64,000 bases of DNA from Brasenia schreberi (Eukaryota > Streptophyta > Magnoliopsida > Nymphaeales > Cabombaceae): the NCBI GenBank assembly GCA_036023115.1, contig JAYKKT010000089.1, positions 7,889,501 to 7,953,500 of the forward strand, written 5' to 3'. A program made the position numbers and the translations under genes. Below the pieces are notes generated by a model, which searched no databases, was not told the origin of the DNA, and saw nothing but the letters and a program-made list of their open reading frames with translations. This document shows positions 44,622 to 57,464 of the stretch, one piece after another (positions within the stretch are counted from its first letter, which is position 1; each line of letters begins with the position of its first letter).

Positions 44622-45765
44622 ATATTTAGAGAGAATATGACATGCTAATACATTTAGGTATAAACATATCCAAAGAAATCTCAACCACCACCTATCTTGG
44701 TTGATAAATGGTTCGTCGATTGTGAGTTATAGATCCACCACTATATATGTGTGTTTTAGATCCATCATTATATATATATATATGTTTGTGTGTGTGAGAG
44801 AGAGATGTCTTTGTTTGTATGGAGTTTCCTCATGTCTCGATCAAACAAAACAAAAACATAACAATAAGATGGCCGGCATGCGAGGCCCACTTGCACGAAA
44901 CCTCTCGAGTCTCATCGCGTTGTCATGTAACGAAATCTGCTTTGTGTATCGAGTACGAAGACCACTTCTTTTCCAGTGGAATTCAAGATCTCCATTGTCA
45001 AAACTCGAAGGTTGTATAATATACAGAGCTACAGTGTAATATCTTAGACAGTCGGCATCAGGAGAAATAACACGCTACCTTAATCTTGTACGTTGACGTC
45101 GAAGAACCGAACCAGATAAAGAACCGACTAAACTTGGAACCATTGAAACCGATCTCGAGACAGTTTTGTTTGGTTCCAAGTTCCACGCAGCCCAGAACCG
45201 ATGATTTGAAACCGAAACCGAAAATTACCTAATAAAGAATGCCATTTTAACAAACTTCAAGTTAACCCATTTGAACATGTCGTGTTCATGTTCGTCTAAA
45301 GAAGCCAACACATACGAGCCCAAGTTTCGCTGAGCCGAGCCTAATCGAGCAGCTCCATCCATTTACTAGCTAGACATAAGCCAGAATGACATTGCCATTT
45401 TGCAAAGTTGCCATAAAGATGGGACAATCGTGGAGGGGAAGTGGGTGTACACCAAATGGGCCATGTGGGTGAGTGGCAAAGAGAGGCTCTTGGAAAGGAA
45501 GAATGCTGGCCCTTGTCATGTTGCACCAAATAAAGCATATGGAAATCTTTTCCTTCCAAAATAATCCTATCACATTGACTGATAGTGAGACCATTCATCA
45601 ACAAAACCAATCTCAAAGGGAAGCAGCCACAGAAGAAGAATTGGGTATAGCTTTTCAAGAGCTTTTGACTTCGAACAATGAGATCAGAACTAGGAATGCT
45701 CAGATAACCGGTCCACACTGACTTAAAGTCTTTCTTGCAAATAAACTTATAGAGTAGAGTCTATA

Positions 45766-45890
<125 letters not shown>

Positions 45891-46212
45891 TGATTATATC
45901 TTATTCACTTATGTTCAACTATTATTTTTCAGGAGTATATGTTAACTTGGAGTCCTTTTTACGGGTTCCCTAACCAAAAAAAGATCCGAGTAACAATTGG
46001 ATAAAATATCCGGACATTCATGCATATGACTCTGATTAGATAATTTACAATAATGTATAACCCGCTTAGTTATTTGGGATAGGTTCAGTACCAAATCCAG
46101 AATCCATCAAGTCATATTCAATATTGCTAGGATTATTAATTGGACCCACAAACATTAATCCAGAATCCATTCGTGCTATTCTCTCCATATCATAGGCCAA
46201 AGCCGCAATCCC

Positions 46213-46276
46213 TTGGTACAGAACTCATGACCTTCAGCTTGTGAGTTGACCCCCTAACCAGATGAGCCATTGTGCG
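46213..46276 (-). mobile_element. SINE head (tRNA-like)
   Basis: The minus strand reads TGGCTCATCTGGTTAGGGGG (A-box-like), then AACTCACAAG and GGTCATGAGTTCTGTACC (B-box-like). Spacing fits a tRNA-derived SINE. There is no acceptor-stem pairing that would support a tRNA gene. Confidence 0.5.
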
Positions 46277-46875
46277 TTATCCCCGGTTTACTGTTTTAAA
46301 TGACTCGATCTCTTCTAAATATAAAGTTTGAGTTTGCATTGTTAGATTGCACTTTGGATCCATGAGCCTCCTCGGACTGGCCAGCATGCATGGTTGGCTG
46401 AGGGGTGTTCATGGAACCGCTAGAACGAAACCAAACCAAACCAGCGGTTTGGTGTGGTTTTGGTAGGAAAAAAAACTGGCGGTTTTGGTTTGCGATTAAC
46501 CATGTATATATAAATCCTTATTATATATATTAATTTCATATTCTTACATACATATAAAATATATGAACATATATATATAGTTTATATAATTGTATAGATA
46601 GAAATCTTGACGAGCTTAAAGGTTTTTATATATGAGTTTTTAACTTATGCACGTATAAAATACGGACCGTACAACCAAATAACCTGATGCCATAATCCAT
46701 TCCATGTAGTGAAACCCTTGAATACGTAGAACCGTGGTTCAGAACTGAACCAAACCGAAACCAGTGCTTCGGTTGAGGGGGCCCTGCCCAAATCTCCGAG
46801 CATTGGCTACGTTATTAAGAACCAAAGTTTGCCCCGGTCTTTAAACATTTGACCGTCAAAATAGGAAGGTCAAAC

Positions 46876-47020
46876 ACGGTGGTTCAATTGTCTTCCCGTT
46901 TTGGAAGCACTTGCTCTAAAGCAAAGCCCCGAGTTTGAACCCTATGACTGTTGAAAACCAGCAGCAGAGCTTTACCCCCATTAATGACTGCCTTGGCCCG
47001 AAGCCGATTAGTTAGGGGTG
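46876..47020 (+). mobile_element. SINE (tRNA-like head)
   Basis: GGTGGTTCAATTGTCTTCCC (A-box region), GCACTTGCTCTAAAGCAAAG and CCGAGTTTGAACCCTATGAC (B-box-like) follow in tRNA order, then a SINE-like body with CTTGGCCCGAAGCCGATTAG. It is not a functional tRNA gene. Confidence 0.5.
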
Positions 47021-47480
47021 TTTCAATACAATTTGAGGCCTAAAGAAAACGGATAGACTTAAAAAGTTGGGTCCTAAGTCTAAATGTTTTTGAGCCTTTT
47101 GGGGGCCTACAAGATTCATGCTATAACAAATTTAAGTTTCTGGCTTAAAGAGGCCGAAAATTAAATTTGTTATAATAGTTCAATGTGCATGTTTCTCTAG
47201 GCAATGCTAGGATATTATTTTAAACGCCACTCAAAAATGAACACAAAATGATAAAATTAACATAAACTTTATTATACATTATCACATAGACGAATGATTG
47301 AGTTATTAATAATGCTGGAGAAACGAAAAGCAACTTGTTAATTGGGGAGTGCGTTTAGTAATGCTAAGAACTGCGAGAAACGAAAATCACGCTAAACTGG
47401 CATGGTTCGAAGCCCAGTTCTAATTGTTCCATATAAATCGAGTTAGGAATCTCCTCAATCGGAGGCGGCTCACTATCGAA
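47021..47480. other. Intergenic region and probable LSM2 promoter
   Basis: AT-rich sequence without a recognisable gene. The segment 47480-47673 is GC-richer and contains the likely 5' leader of LSM2. Confidence 0.45.
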
Positions 47481-47673
47481 TTCCAGATCTAATGCCAGTT
47501 TGGCCCGACTACCGTCCAACCCGTTTGCTTACTCTTTCACGAACCCCCTGCGCGCGTAATAAAACTGGAGACCCGAGGAAAGCGAAGGGCAGGTTGATCG
47601 AAACTCTTGCTTTGAGATTTGGCTACCAAAGAAGGAAAGCCCCTGCTGGGTTTTGCTCCCCACCGGAGGAATC

Positions 47674-50600
47674 ATGGTACCCACATTTTACTTTTCCGAA
47701 TTTCGTCCATTTACGTGATTGCTTTTGGGTGATTTCTGGTAGATCTTAGCCATCGTGAATGGTTGCAGTTGTTCTTCTCATACTTCAAGGAGTTGGTGGG
47801 TAAAGAGGTGACAGTGGAGCTCAAGAACGACTTGGCTATCAGAGGAACTCTGCACTCCGTCGATCAATATCTCAATATCAAGTTGGAGAACACCAGGGTT
47901 GTGGATCAGGATAAATATCCTCACATGGTACTTCTTTCTATTCGCCTCTTCTTTTGCTTCCTTTCCTGTTTCCAACTTGTCTGTTAAACACGTGGTTTTG
48001 GCAGCGCTAACACGGGTCTAAGAAGTTGGGTATTTTGGCTGGTTCTCCTTTGACTGAAGAGTACAGTTTGGGGTTTAGGGTTTTTAGTTGGATTATGGTT
48101 TCCTTTCTTCGTTCTGTTGCTTGATTTTTTAGGACGATTTAGGGATCGTTTGCATCGTAGAACTCTATGGAACTCAGAATTTTTAGAAACCTGATACATT
48201 GTAGGCTGTGATAAAGAGTTCCATGGTGCTATGGAACTTCGGAACCCATAGACCCGTGTTTCTTTGGATATTGGGGTTCTTCTTCTTGCGTACTGGCACC
48301 TAAAGTGCCGGTTCCGCACGAAAGTTCCGGGATGCAACTGGGACATTGGGGTTTTTTCTTCCTTAAGTATGAAAACAAGAGGGTGGGGGGTGTTTTAAGG
48401 TTTAAGGTTTTGCTTCTGTGGTTGTCTACGCTGGGAGTTTCTTCTCATACATGTGGAAGTGCATGTTATGGTGAGGGAAGAAGAAGGTAAGGGTATGTGG
48501 TTAAGCAACCCTTGTTTGACTCGCCTACGTGACTGTCCTAGGAGGAGGACGAACAAAGAGCTTGCTTTATGTTTCTGCTTCTATTCTTAGCGTATGCCAA
48601 GCTTGAAGAAATTGTTCAAACTATTTTGGCATTTAGACATAATTGGATGATAGTTGTAGTAGGGCCACGCATGAGGCCACCAAAAGGCAGTGCTCCTTCT
48701 ACTTTCATGCCTTTTTAGATCACCTACCCAAGATTTCTCTGCAACTTAATGGCATTCCACGAACTCTTTAGTTTTTGATAAGCCAGTTAACGGTTACTTT
48801 GTGAGAGAGCCACAGAATAACTCACGTCCATAGAAACCATATTTGGGGTCTCGTTAAGTTGCTCAAGGGAGAAAAGTTTTGTATGCTGCAAATGGACTTA
48901 CATAACAAAGTTAAGAAGCAATCATCTGTTGCATGCTATGGGGTTTTGCTTGTTGCAAAAGGTTACTATCTCACATAAATACCCATTGTGCTGGCAAGAA
49001 TGAATTTTTTACTCTGAGTCATGTGAAGAACAAGTTGGGCCCCTGTTTTATCTTGTTGTAAAAGATTAATTTCTTTGAGGAGATCTTGAAGAAGAATTGT
49101 GTGTGAATCTTGGATGAAGCAAAGCACATGATTGTGTAGTGAATAAAAGAAGATCCTGTGGAAGCTGAAATGGTGACCTTGGCCATGGTATGCTATATTA
49201 AGCTTCTCATTTTTTCAAAGAAGTCTTTCGATGATGTATGTCAGGTAATCCCATCTTGGTGATGAAGCATGCCTATATGCAAGAATAATGACACGATTTT
49301 ATGTTAATTCGATCATTGTACTTGGGGACAACCTAGCAACACATCCACTCTTAAACAATATCTATACAAGTTTTGCTGAAAAGATTGTAACTTCACTAAT
49401 TTTTGGCAATATAAGTGAGTCAAGTGACACACAAACTTCCTATCACTTGGGATATGCACTTTCTATCTATAAAAGGAGGCTGGAGAACTTGGAGCAAAGC
49501 TAGTTGAACATGCATTAAGTTAACCTATAAACTCAGAAGACAGAATTAGTTGATAGGTTGAGGACAGCAAACCTAGATATCATATATGTTGCAAGCCTGG
49601 TTAGGCAATTCATCCACGCACTATGAACTCAACAAATGGAAGAAACGGATGGAATTCTAACTTCTAAGGCACCTCAAAGATTCATTAGGACATGGAAGAT
49701 GTTTGGGAACAAGAATACCACCTTTTTGTTTCCCTAAATGATGAAAAGAAACGTTGTACAAAAGCTTGATTCTTATGGCTTATGATATGCACTTGGGTAG
49801 CTTGATTTTTGCTGTAAGAGACTTTCTTTAATAAAATGTAGTTAGTACTTGGATAAGTTATTAGAACGAAATTGATAGCATTAACTGCTTTATGAGAGTT
49901 TAATGGCTTAAGATGTCTATATACAATTATTCATGATGAAAACACAACCCTCTTGGGATGTACTAAACCATGTTTAGTCGTTGGATGAAGAGAACATGCC
50001 AATGAACTATCTTACTAATTAGTTCCTAATCTTGAAATACCCAAAGCTTGTGAGATTTCTTATCATGCTTCGTAGGTTTACTCGGCTAAGCTTTTTCTAA
50101 ATAAGTCGCTTTAAAGAAATTTGAGTCTGAAGTTGTAGGTCAATCTCTAAGAAAGTAAGGTTACCCGTAAAACATTCATCAGACGGATACTGCATAGCAT
50201 CCTTAATATGCTTTTTGAGTAAATTAAGTAGGCAAATTACAATTATTTGCTTTATATGTGTTTGTTCTGTGAATTGGGTGGTCAAATAGGATTTCCAGTT
50301 CAAAGCTTGTTTATTCAGGTTTTAGTCTGGCAATGATTAAGTAACATGAAGTAAAGCTTTCAGTCCAAGGGTACCCTACAGACTAGATCTTCACACATAG
50401 CCTCCTTATCTGGTTTGTTGGCCGTGATCCATGTGGAAGATTGTGTAGCAAAACTTTGTTCCAGCTTCCTTCAACCGATCATTACCGAATTCATAAAGTG
50501 TTCTTTGACAACTATTAGTTTTTTGAAACGCTTTGGTCTGTCACTAATGAGAAGGGAGAATCTTCTTACGATTTTTATTTAACCCTTATTCAACCATAAG

Positions 50601-51845
50601 GGTTGGGCCCTTGAGCAGAGGTTTTGAGATGGTTATAGTTGTCATGATTTCGGCCGGCTGTTCTTTCCTGTAGATATGTTCACACTTGGCTATTGTTATT
50701 CACAGGTGGCATGTTTCTCGTCATATTGGCATCTAGCAGTTGTTAACAAAGGGAGGCTTAGTCAATCTTTGACCAACCCTTACTGAGTTGGTTTTGACAC
50801 TTTTGAGAACTTTTCTGATCAGAGGTGATGCTATTGACTGGCACCCTATTGGGGGTTTGGCATTTGTTGCTAGCCGTTTATGGTTGTTGAGGTCAGGTCT
50901 AATTAGCTTAAGGCCCTAGGTTCATTTCACCAGGCATCTGTGTGTGCGTGAGCCTTAAACGTGTTCTCTTTTTTAAGTATTTGAGTTAAGAGGCCAAGTG
51001 TAGAATTTGTTTATTTTGACTTATCTAGGTCCCACTTAGTGCAAGGAGGCATGACTTGAACTTTGCGGGAAGGCCAACTGGTTGTGTTCTATGAGTCTAG
51101 TTGCATGTGAGTCAATTGGGCTTAGAATTGACTCTAAGATAACTTTTGCTCTAAAGTTGAAACGATCCCAAATAAGCAACTTCTACTTAAAGACAGCGTG
51201 TTAAGTGCGTCCCTCCAGGTTTGTTAGTCAAACCGGTTAACCCAGTTGACCAGCACTCGTATTATGAAATAGCTCTGCATCTTTTCAACACAGCATCTAC
51301 AGTTCACTCTCCTGTGGTTTGATTGTAATGGACTTATTTGTATACAGTATATCCAGTGTTGCAAGTATTGATGTAGGGGTGCATTGTTTGCACCGCAACC
51401 TCTATAATATGGGAGTGCTTTGTGATACTCTTACACATACTAAATGGGATAGGGTACATGGATTCTTTGTGATACTTACATGTCATGTTTTCTTTTAATA
51501 GGTAATACATCATGTTGAAAAACATATCGATGTGATACCTGTCTATGTGTATCGTGTGATGCACAGTAACTTATAACGCTGCATATATCTATATTTGAAT
51601 TTGGGAGTACATTTTTTGTCGCTTCTATAAGCCAAAAAATCACATGGATTAATGAAATAAAATATGCAATATTGGACTGTACATTTTCAGGGATTTTGTG
51701 TCTTAACTTGAGTCCTTTTTCTCAGCTTTCTGTGAGGAATTGCTTCATTCGGGGTTCTGTGGTGAGATATGTTCAACTACCTCCAGATGGGGTGGACATT
51801 GATATCTTACATGATGCGACAAGGAGAGAAGCTCGTGGCGGTTGA
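47674..51845 (+). CDS. LSM2: U6 snRNA-associated Sm-like protein LSm2
   Basis: Exons: 47674-47676 (only the ATG, followed at once by the donor GTACCC), 47769-47927 (LFFSYFKELVGKEVTVELKN ... DQDKYPHM) and 51726-51843 plus stop to 51845 (LSVRNCFIRGSVVRYVQLPP ... ATRREARGG). The product is 93 aa, the exact LSM2 length, and is nearly identical to LSM2 of other plants as I recall it. Sm1 (LAIRGTLHSVDQYLNIKLEN) and Sm2 (NCFIRGSVVRYVQL) folds are present. LSM2 sits in both the nuclear LSM2-8 ring on U6 snRNA (splicing) and the cytoplasmic LSM1-7 ring (mRNA decapping). In-frame TTG CAG before LFFSYF belongs to intron 1, not to a start. Intron 2 is 3.8 kb. Confidence 0.96.
47928..51725 (+). other. LSM2 intron 2, no other gene seen
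   Basis: The 3.8-kb intron is mostly AT-rich unique-looking sequence. The short stretch 48130-48290, with ATCGTTTGCATCGTAGAACT and repeated TATGGAACT/GGAACC motifs, may be an eroded DNA element. I find no supported ORF. Confidence 0.5.
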
Positions 51846-53059
51846 TTGTAATACTTCCATGTCCCGTACACTTTCTGTCACTTTTATGCATATTCTTATG
51901 GAGTAATTTTACTTGAATACTCAGTAGTTCTTGAGAATGGTTCCAATTGAATGCGATGTGTCTTGAGTGGAGCTTTTATTTTTGCGGTTTTCATATCACC
52001 AATTGCTTAGAATATTGTTTCCAGATACTACTCTAGCTGGACTCATATGAAAGCTTAAAATTTTGGCTTGGTTTAAGTTAAGAACTCATTAAACTAGAGG
52101 TTGAGCTCAGGTTGACCTTAAGCTTGAAGTCGGCTCAATTCAAGTTAAAGAGCAAGACAAATAACTAAAACCAGAGTTTAAGATCGCTTGCTTTTGGCTT
52201 ATGAGGTTCATTTTATGAGCTTAAGTTAAGTTCCTAGCGTGCTTTTTCTTGGTTGAGCTGAGCTTCAACAAACCAGGATCAGATCCCAAAAGGCTTGGTT
52301 TTGCAAAAGTGAGTTGCTACCTGCTAAAGATTGAAACCACATAAGATAGATGCAGATTTTGCCTGCATAATGCTAAGAGGTCCCTTCATACTCTTGTGTT
52401 TTAGAGTATAAACATGAGTTACAGAAATCAATCTTTCTACGATTTTTTCTCTATGGTCTCTGTCTTTGAACTCTCCCTACTATGAAATCACCTTGGAGAA
52501 GCCAGTGACAGGTCATTCAAAGTCCAACAGCACCGTTCTGCTGCAAAAGAAATTACACCAACTGTCCTACATTCAAAATTGATTCTCATTTAGTATTATA
52601 TGTGAAGTGAATGTAATGCCATATTGAAGAAGAATTACAGAACGAAGCAACCGTTAATGATAATGATGGAAGCGTAGCTGCACTTTAAGACCTACTGTGC
52701 TACAAGGAGTGAAACGAATCTGCATCTTCGTTGTGGAAATCTCCGAGAAAGGGATGATTCCATGATACGAGAGCAAAACTATTTTCTTGAGTCACCCTCC
52801 TTCACATCAAGTCGCCTCTGTTAACACTATATTCTAGATTTTCCACCGAGTCCTACGATATGGAAAGTGGATTCGGCGATCAACGTGGGAAGTTGAAACA
52901 GGCAATGAGACTTGTAAAAGATGAATGCACTAATCTTTGTTGTCGGGATGCAAAAGGAATATGAGAAGCAAAATGTGTCAATGAAAGAAGAGACGCAAAC
53001 CTTTTTTTTCCATGAAAAGAAAGTTTCATGCATCTGGATTCCATCTATAGTGGGCAATT
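51846..53059. other. Intergenic region after LSM2
   Basis: The 3' flank of LSM2 and AT-rich sequence. From 52040 to 52300 there are many AAGCTTAA/GAGCTTAAG/TTAAGTT motifs, resembling another patch at 56480-56660. No gene is supported. Confidence 0.45.
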
Positions 53060-53062
53060 TTA

Positions 53063-53272
53063 ATGGAAGAGATTAGAGGACTGAAACTTATAGTCGAGTC
53101 CTCGATAGTAGATTGTGTACAGGCAGTGATAGAGTCACTGCAAGGAAAGAAACACAGAATTTCAGTTGATGAACATAGTTTGAATACATTTAGGAAGTTC
53201 GAATTCTTGCAGGTGGTGCCCGGAGAGATGAATCATCTCCCAGCTATGTTGGCTGGCATGGGAACCGTATGT
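53063..53272 (+). pseudogene. RNase H-like fragment of a retroelement (RVT_3 type)
   Basis: The reading LKLIVESSIVDCVQAVIESL ... FRKFEFLQVVPGEMNHLPAM, then LAGMG, resembles the end of the plant RVT_3/RNase H domain, where VESD, a later RHVPRE.N..AD.LA.MG box and their spacing are typical. Here the catalytic Asp after VES and the Asp of the AD box are lost. It is a short isolated relic. Confidence 0.5.
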
Positions 53273-53273
53273 T

Positions 53274-53660
53274 ATACTTTTTCGTGGATGGTCCGGTTTG
53301 GCTTTAGCCTTAAGCTAAAACCAAACCAATAAAATCAGTTATCGATTTATGGATTATCAAACCAATCCACTACAATACATAAACTGAACCAGACTAAACC
53401 ATCAGTTGCCAATTGATACTGTTCGAAACCGTGATTATGTATATTTCAATCTCGGCATTGTCCGGCAATGACATGGCATTTTTCGGTAGAGCACGGTAGC
53501 CTGGAAACTCTTCATGGTTCAAACTTCATATAGAAGAAAAGGGAACATGAGGAGAGAAGTTAGTAGAACAAAACCACGAAAATTTCTCTCTTTCAAAGCG
53601 AACCAAACCAAACCACATAACAAAAGGAACTTAACCTAACCGCTGGTTTGGTTTGGTTCA
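53274..53660. mobile_element. Fold-back patch rich in AAACCAAACC / GGTTTGGTTT
   Basis: The left half has GGTCCGGTTTGGC and AAAACCAAACCAAT; the right half has CCAAACCAAACCACATAAC and CTGGTTTGGTTTGGTTC, so the ends can pair. It resembles the patches at 43010-43200, 45090-45240 and 46400-46790. No coding capacity. Confidence 0.45.
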
Positions 53661-54532
53661 GTCGGTGCCTTCAATGCCCCTGGTCTCATTTCACTTGCGA
53701 AATAGATCTGCCATTGATGATTTTAGTGAAAAAAGTTTAAAACAATGGAAAATGGTATGCCCAAAAACATGATTTCCAACTCTCCCAATAGCAGTTAACT
53801 CTTTATTTAGATAAACTTGCAATCCTTATATCATAAATTATATTTTCTTATTCAACATGCATCAGTACAAAATTAATATTTTTTGTCGCCTCTGTTCTAC
53901 AAACCTAGAGTCCTTATGACCACTTGTGCTCTAATGCTTCATGTACCAGATCATCTAAATATTCTCTTAGATACTCATTTTTTTTCTAGAGAATTGTTCG
54001 ATCACCTTAGGCAATTTCTCCTAACGTTTTGGCCCACTCTTTGTTAGGATCCTGGTTTGAGTGCATAAATATGATAAGCAGTTTCTTCTTCCAACACTGA
54101 CTTGATTATCATAACTAAATCACCCGGTACCTCTTTATCTCTATGGCACTTTACTTTTAAGATATACCCTCTTCAAATAGAGGTTTCTCTTTACATCAAT
54201 GTTACATTTTAAACATTTTTCTATCATTTATTTCTCTCTCTCTCTCTCTCTCTATAAATATATATATAAGAAAATTGAATCCTGCCCACCTCTCACATAG
54301 CTTGAGTATAATTTAAATTTTTAAAGGGTTTTGAAAAATTATGAAAGATATTATTATTATACTCATGTCACTCAAATATGGACATGAGTGGCCAGCATAG
54401 GTGGCATGATCCAATTTCTCTCTCTCTCTCTCTCTATGTTTGTGTGAAGTATTTTTTTAAATAATACTATTCACCATGAGTAAATGTTTTATATTCCAAC
54501 CATCAATATGAATATTATTTTGAGGCATTACT

Positions 54533-55130
54533 ATGTACACACCCCTTTTACTATCCACACACTTTTTTTTTAATAAATATCAAAATTATCCTCATATAAA
54601 TACTCTCTCCTCTCACACCTAATTCCAACATTTCTCTTTCCTCTCCCACTCAATTCCAACAAGGACCTATCTCACCAGACACGTCTCCCTCCCTAACAGG
54701 AGAAACATACATGTGTCACATCTCTTTTGTTGGGAACTTGCCTCTTTTTTTTTTTTTTATTCTGGTCAAAAATAAAATTAATACATCAAATAAACAAAAT
54801 AAATACATTAAATCAATGAAATACACCACCAAATCTTTAAAACTCTATTTGAATTAGCTCGTTCTTCCTTTTTTCCTTTTTCTTTCTTCTTCGATTGAAT
54901 TCAAAAAACTATGAGATAGTGAATGATTCAATATTGTGTATTGGATCAAGCTTCAAGTTGTGGGTCACCAAAAAAGTGGTATGAAACTGTCAACGGTAAG
55001 GAGAAAACTGGCCAAAGGAGAGAGAGATGAGAGAAAGGAAGAAAATTTCATATATGAGAATTATGAGGGTAATTTTTGGATTTTAGTAAGAGCAAAATAA
55101 AAAATACGGTGGAAAAGGGTGTGTGCGTAT
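54533..55130. mobile_element. Small inverted-repeat (MITE-like) element, about 600 bp
   Basis: The left end GTACACACCCCTTTTACTAT is matched in reverse by the right end AAAAGGGTGTGTGCGTA. Pairing continues inward: ATCAAAATTATCCTCAT on the left against ATGAGGGTAATTTTTGG on the right. No ORF. Its interior (54769-55000) matches 58024-58260. Related ends lie at 32293 and 60866. Confidence 0.65.
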
Positions 55131-55562
55131 CAATTCTTGTATTTTCTTACCACTTTCTTATTTATTCATTAAAAAATTGTACTACTATGAATGTGGTAAT
55201 CCGTAGTCTTTTAACTAGATTTTTGTCGATTTAATGGATTAACTTTGGAATGTGAAAACATTTAATGCCCTTCGGGCAAGAACTGGAGCTGATGCAATGG
55301 GCAAGCTTCGCTACTCCACACACCGTTGCAACAACACTGGATATTAAGATGTGGCCTCTAAAATGCACTTAAAATGGGATGCCTTTATGATTCTTACAAG
55401 TTCTTTGAAAGGGTTTCCTGTCACTACACTAAATAACCATCCATGTTCATTTAACTTTGAGATTCGGACAGGTATTCAGGTATCCTCTCTATTCTCTCGT
55501 TGGCTGCTTCTTTGTCGTCATGTTCCTAGTTGTATGCTCTCTCAATTGTACCCCTTAATTTG

Positions 55563-55640
55563 ATGAACTCAACAACAACAAGGACTAAGAATTTTTCCCA
55601 ATACTAGATGGAGTTAGTTATTTGGACTCGGCGTGATAGA
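55563..55640 (-). mobile_element. LINE 3' tail fragment
   Basis: On the minus strand: CCATCTAGTATTGGGAAAAA, TTCTTAGTC, then TTGTTGTTGTTG. It is the same 3' end as at 44380-44410, in opposite orientation. Confidence 0.6.
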
Positions 55641-56978
55641 GCTCGATTTTGTGTCATATTAACTTTTAACTCTAAAAAGTAAAAAAAAAAATTTGTTCCT
55701 TCAACACTTTCACAATGTTCTTTTCGTTTTTCTAAAGTATTTACGATCTAGTTTTTCATACCTTTTTTATCGAAGCGTGTCTCTCTCATTTATTTTTTGT
55801 TCATGATACTTAATTTTTTCTTGTAATAACTTTGTTATGCTTATTATTTTTTTAATGTGTAACCCACATCCAGCTCAGTATTTTTTTGGTCATGAACATC
55901 TTTTACACATGTTCATGGTAACTGCTCCACAACCCGCACTATATAACATTGCTTATTTGGTTGCTAGTGTATGATAGCTAGATTTCAACTTTAATAGTAT
56001 ATTCTCATCACAAGAGCATTGGATACACCTCCATGATTTAGCTAACAAGCATTAAGTTTGTAGAAATGATTTTTTTACAAGTTTTTATATACATCTCAAA
56101 AACTAGTCTTAAGTATTTGATATTGTCTTTTTTAGATGTAATGTATGCATATTGTAACTTTTCTATCATTTTTTAAACCAAGTTATTAAACTTATGTTCC
56201 ATGTATTCTTTGTTGTACTAAGTAGAAAATGTCTCTTCAAAATTCAAGTTTCTTCGTTAACTCTTTTTGACTCGATTACCAATAACCTCATATGCACTTT
56301 CAAATATGCTTTCACCAATTTGACGGACTCAAACCCATTCAGGAAATTTGTCTTATCAATGAGAAGAAATAAAAGAGATTAAAAAGAAACCTCTATTCTT
56401 TAATTCACCGAAAAACCAATTAAAATTTTGGCTCTACACTTAGAGATGCATCCTGATGTGTGGAGTTCTTTGTACTCGCGAATACAAGAGAGCTCAACTA
56501 CTCATGAGATATTGAAGATTAGCTCGACAGTAACTCGAGCTTGACTTGTTTTGTTGAGCTCATGTCAAAGTTTCCTCGAACCATGCCAAAGTGTGCTCGA
56601 ATCCAACATGTGAGCAAGCCAAAGTCAATCCCAATACTCGATTCATATAAGTCCCAAATTGAGTGAAGAATCTTTAATTTAGTTTATTCTCATATTAGGA
56701 TAAAAGAAAATATATCAATTCAAGCTATATGGTAAATAAAGAATGTTCTTTACCATTTGCTGGCTTTCTTGAAAATTATTTTCAGTATACTAGAGGAGAT
56801 TGATGGATTTTGGTTTTATAGGAAGCCATTTTTGTTGGAAGGACAAATCACAAGAGTGGTGGATTTGAGTATGAATGTAATTGGTTATGCCTAACTCATA
56901 ATAAAGAACAATAAAAAAAGCAAAGAAGGAAAAAAACTTCATACTAAACATTTGACACGGTTAGTAAAGATCCATTGA
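55641..56978. other. Intergenic region, no gene seen
   Basis: AT-rich sequence with many stops in all frames. The patch 56480-56660 is enriched in GAGCTC/CTCGAG/CTCGA motifs (AACTCGAGCTTGAC, TGTTGAGCTCATG), like 52040-52300. It may be an eroded element. Confidence 0.45.
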
Positions 56979-57464
56979 CAAACCTTTTCAAAATTACCTT
57001 AGTTTAGACACCCCACTCTCTCTCTTCCATCTACTCCCTGCACTCTCCTCTCTCTTCAGCGCTCTCTTGTCTCTTGCACACTTCTCTTCCTCTATCAGTG
57101 CTCCTCTCCCCTCCTTCTTATGCATCTTTCCATCATTCTTGATATTTCATCCTTAGTTATCGCCCCATCTCATTGTCTTCCACCATCCAAAAGGTATCCC
57201 TCTCTTCTTTTTGCCCTCCCTCAAACCTTTTCAAAATTACCTTCGTTTAGACACCCCACTCTCTCTCTTCCATCTACTCCTTGCACTCTCCTCTCTCTTC
57301 AGCGCTCTCTTGTCTCTTGCACACTTCTCTTCCACTATCAGTGCTCTTCTCCCCTCCTTCTTATGCATCTTTCCATCATCCTTGATATTTCATCCTTAGT
57401 TATCGCCTCATCTCATTGTCTTCCACCATCCAAAAGGTATCCCTCTCTTCTTTTTGCCCTCCCT
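56979..57464. repeat. 243-bp tandem duplication, C/T-rich
   Basis: The unit starting CAAACCTTTTCAAAATTACC occupies 56979-57221 and again 57222-57464, with a handful of substitutions. Since 243 is a multiple of three, an open frame of 193 aa (57120-57701) runs through both copies. The composition is pyrimidine-rich and I see no protein family, so I do not call a gene. Confidence 0.95.

Noticed and set aside
47763..47987. LSM2 start at TTG inside the second exon, or the ATG at 47759
   Set aside because: The ATG at 47759 is out of frame. Splicing of ATG at 47674 to 47769 gives the exact 93-aa family length.
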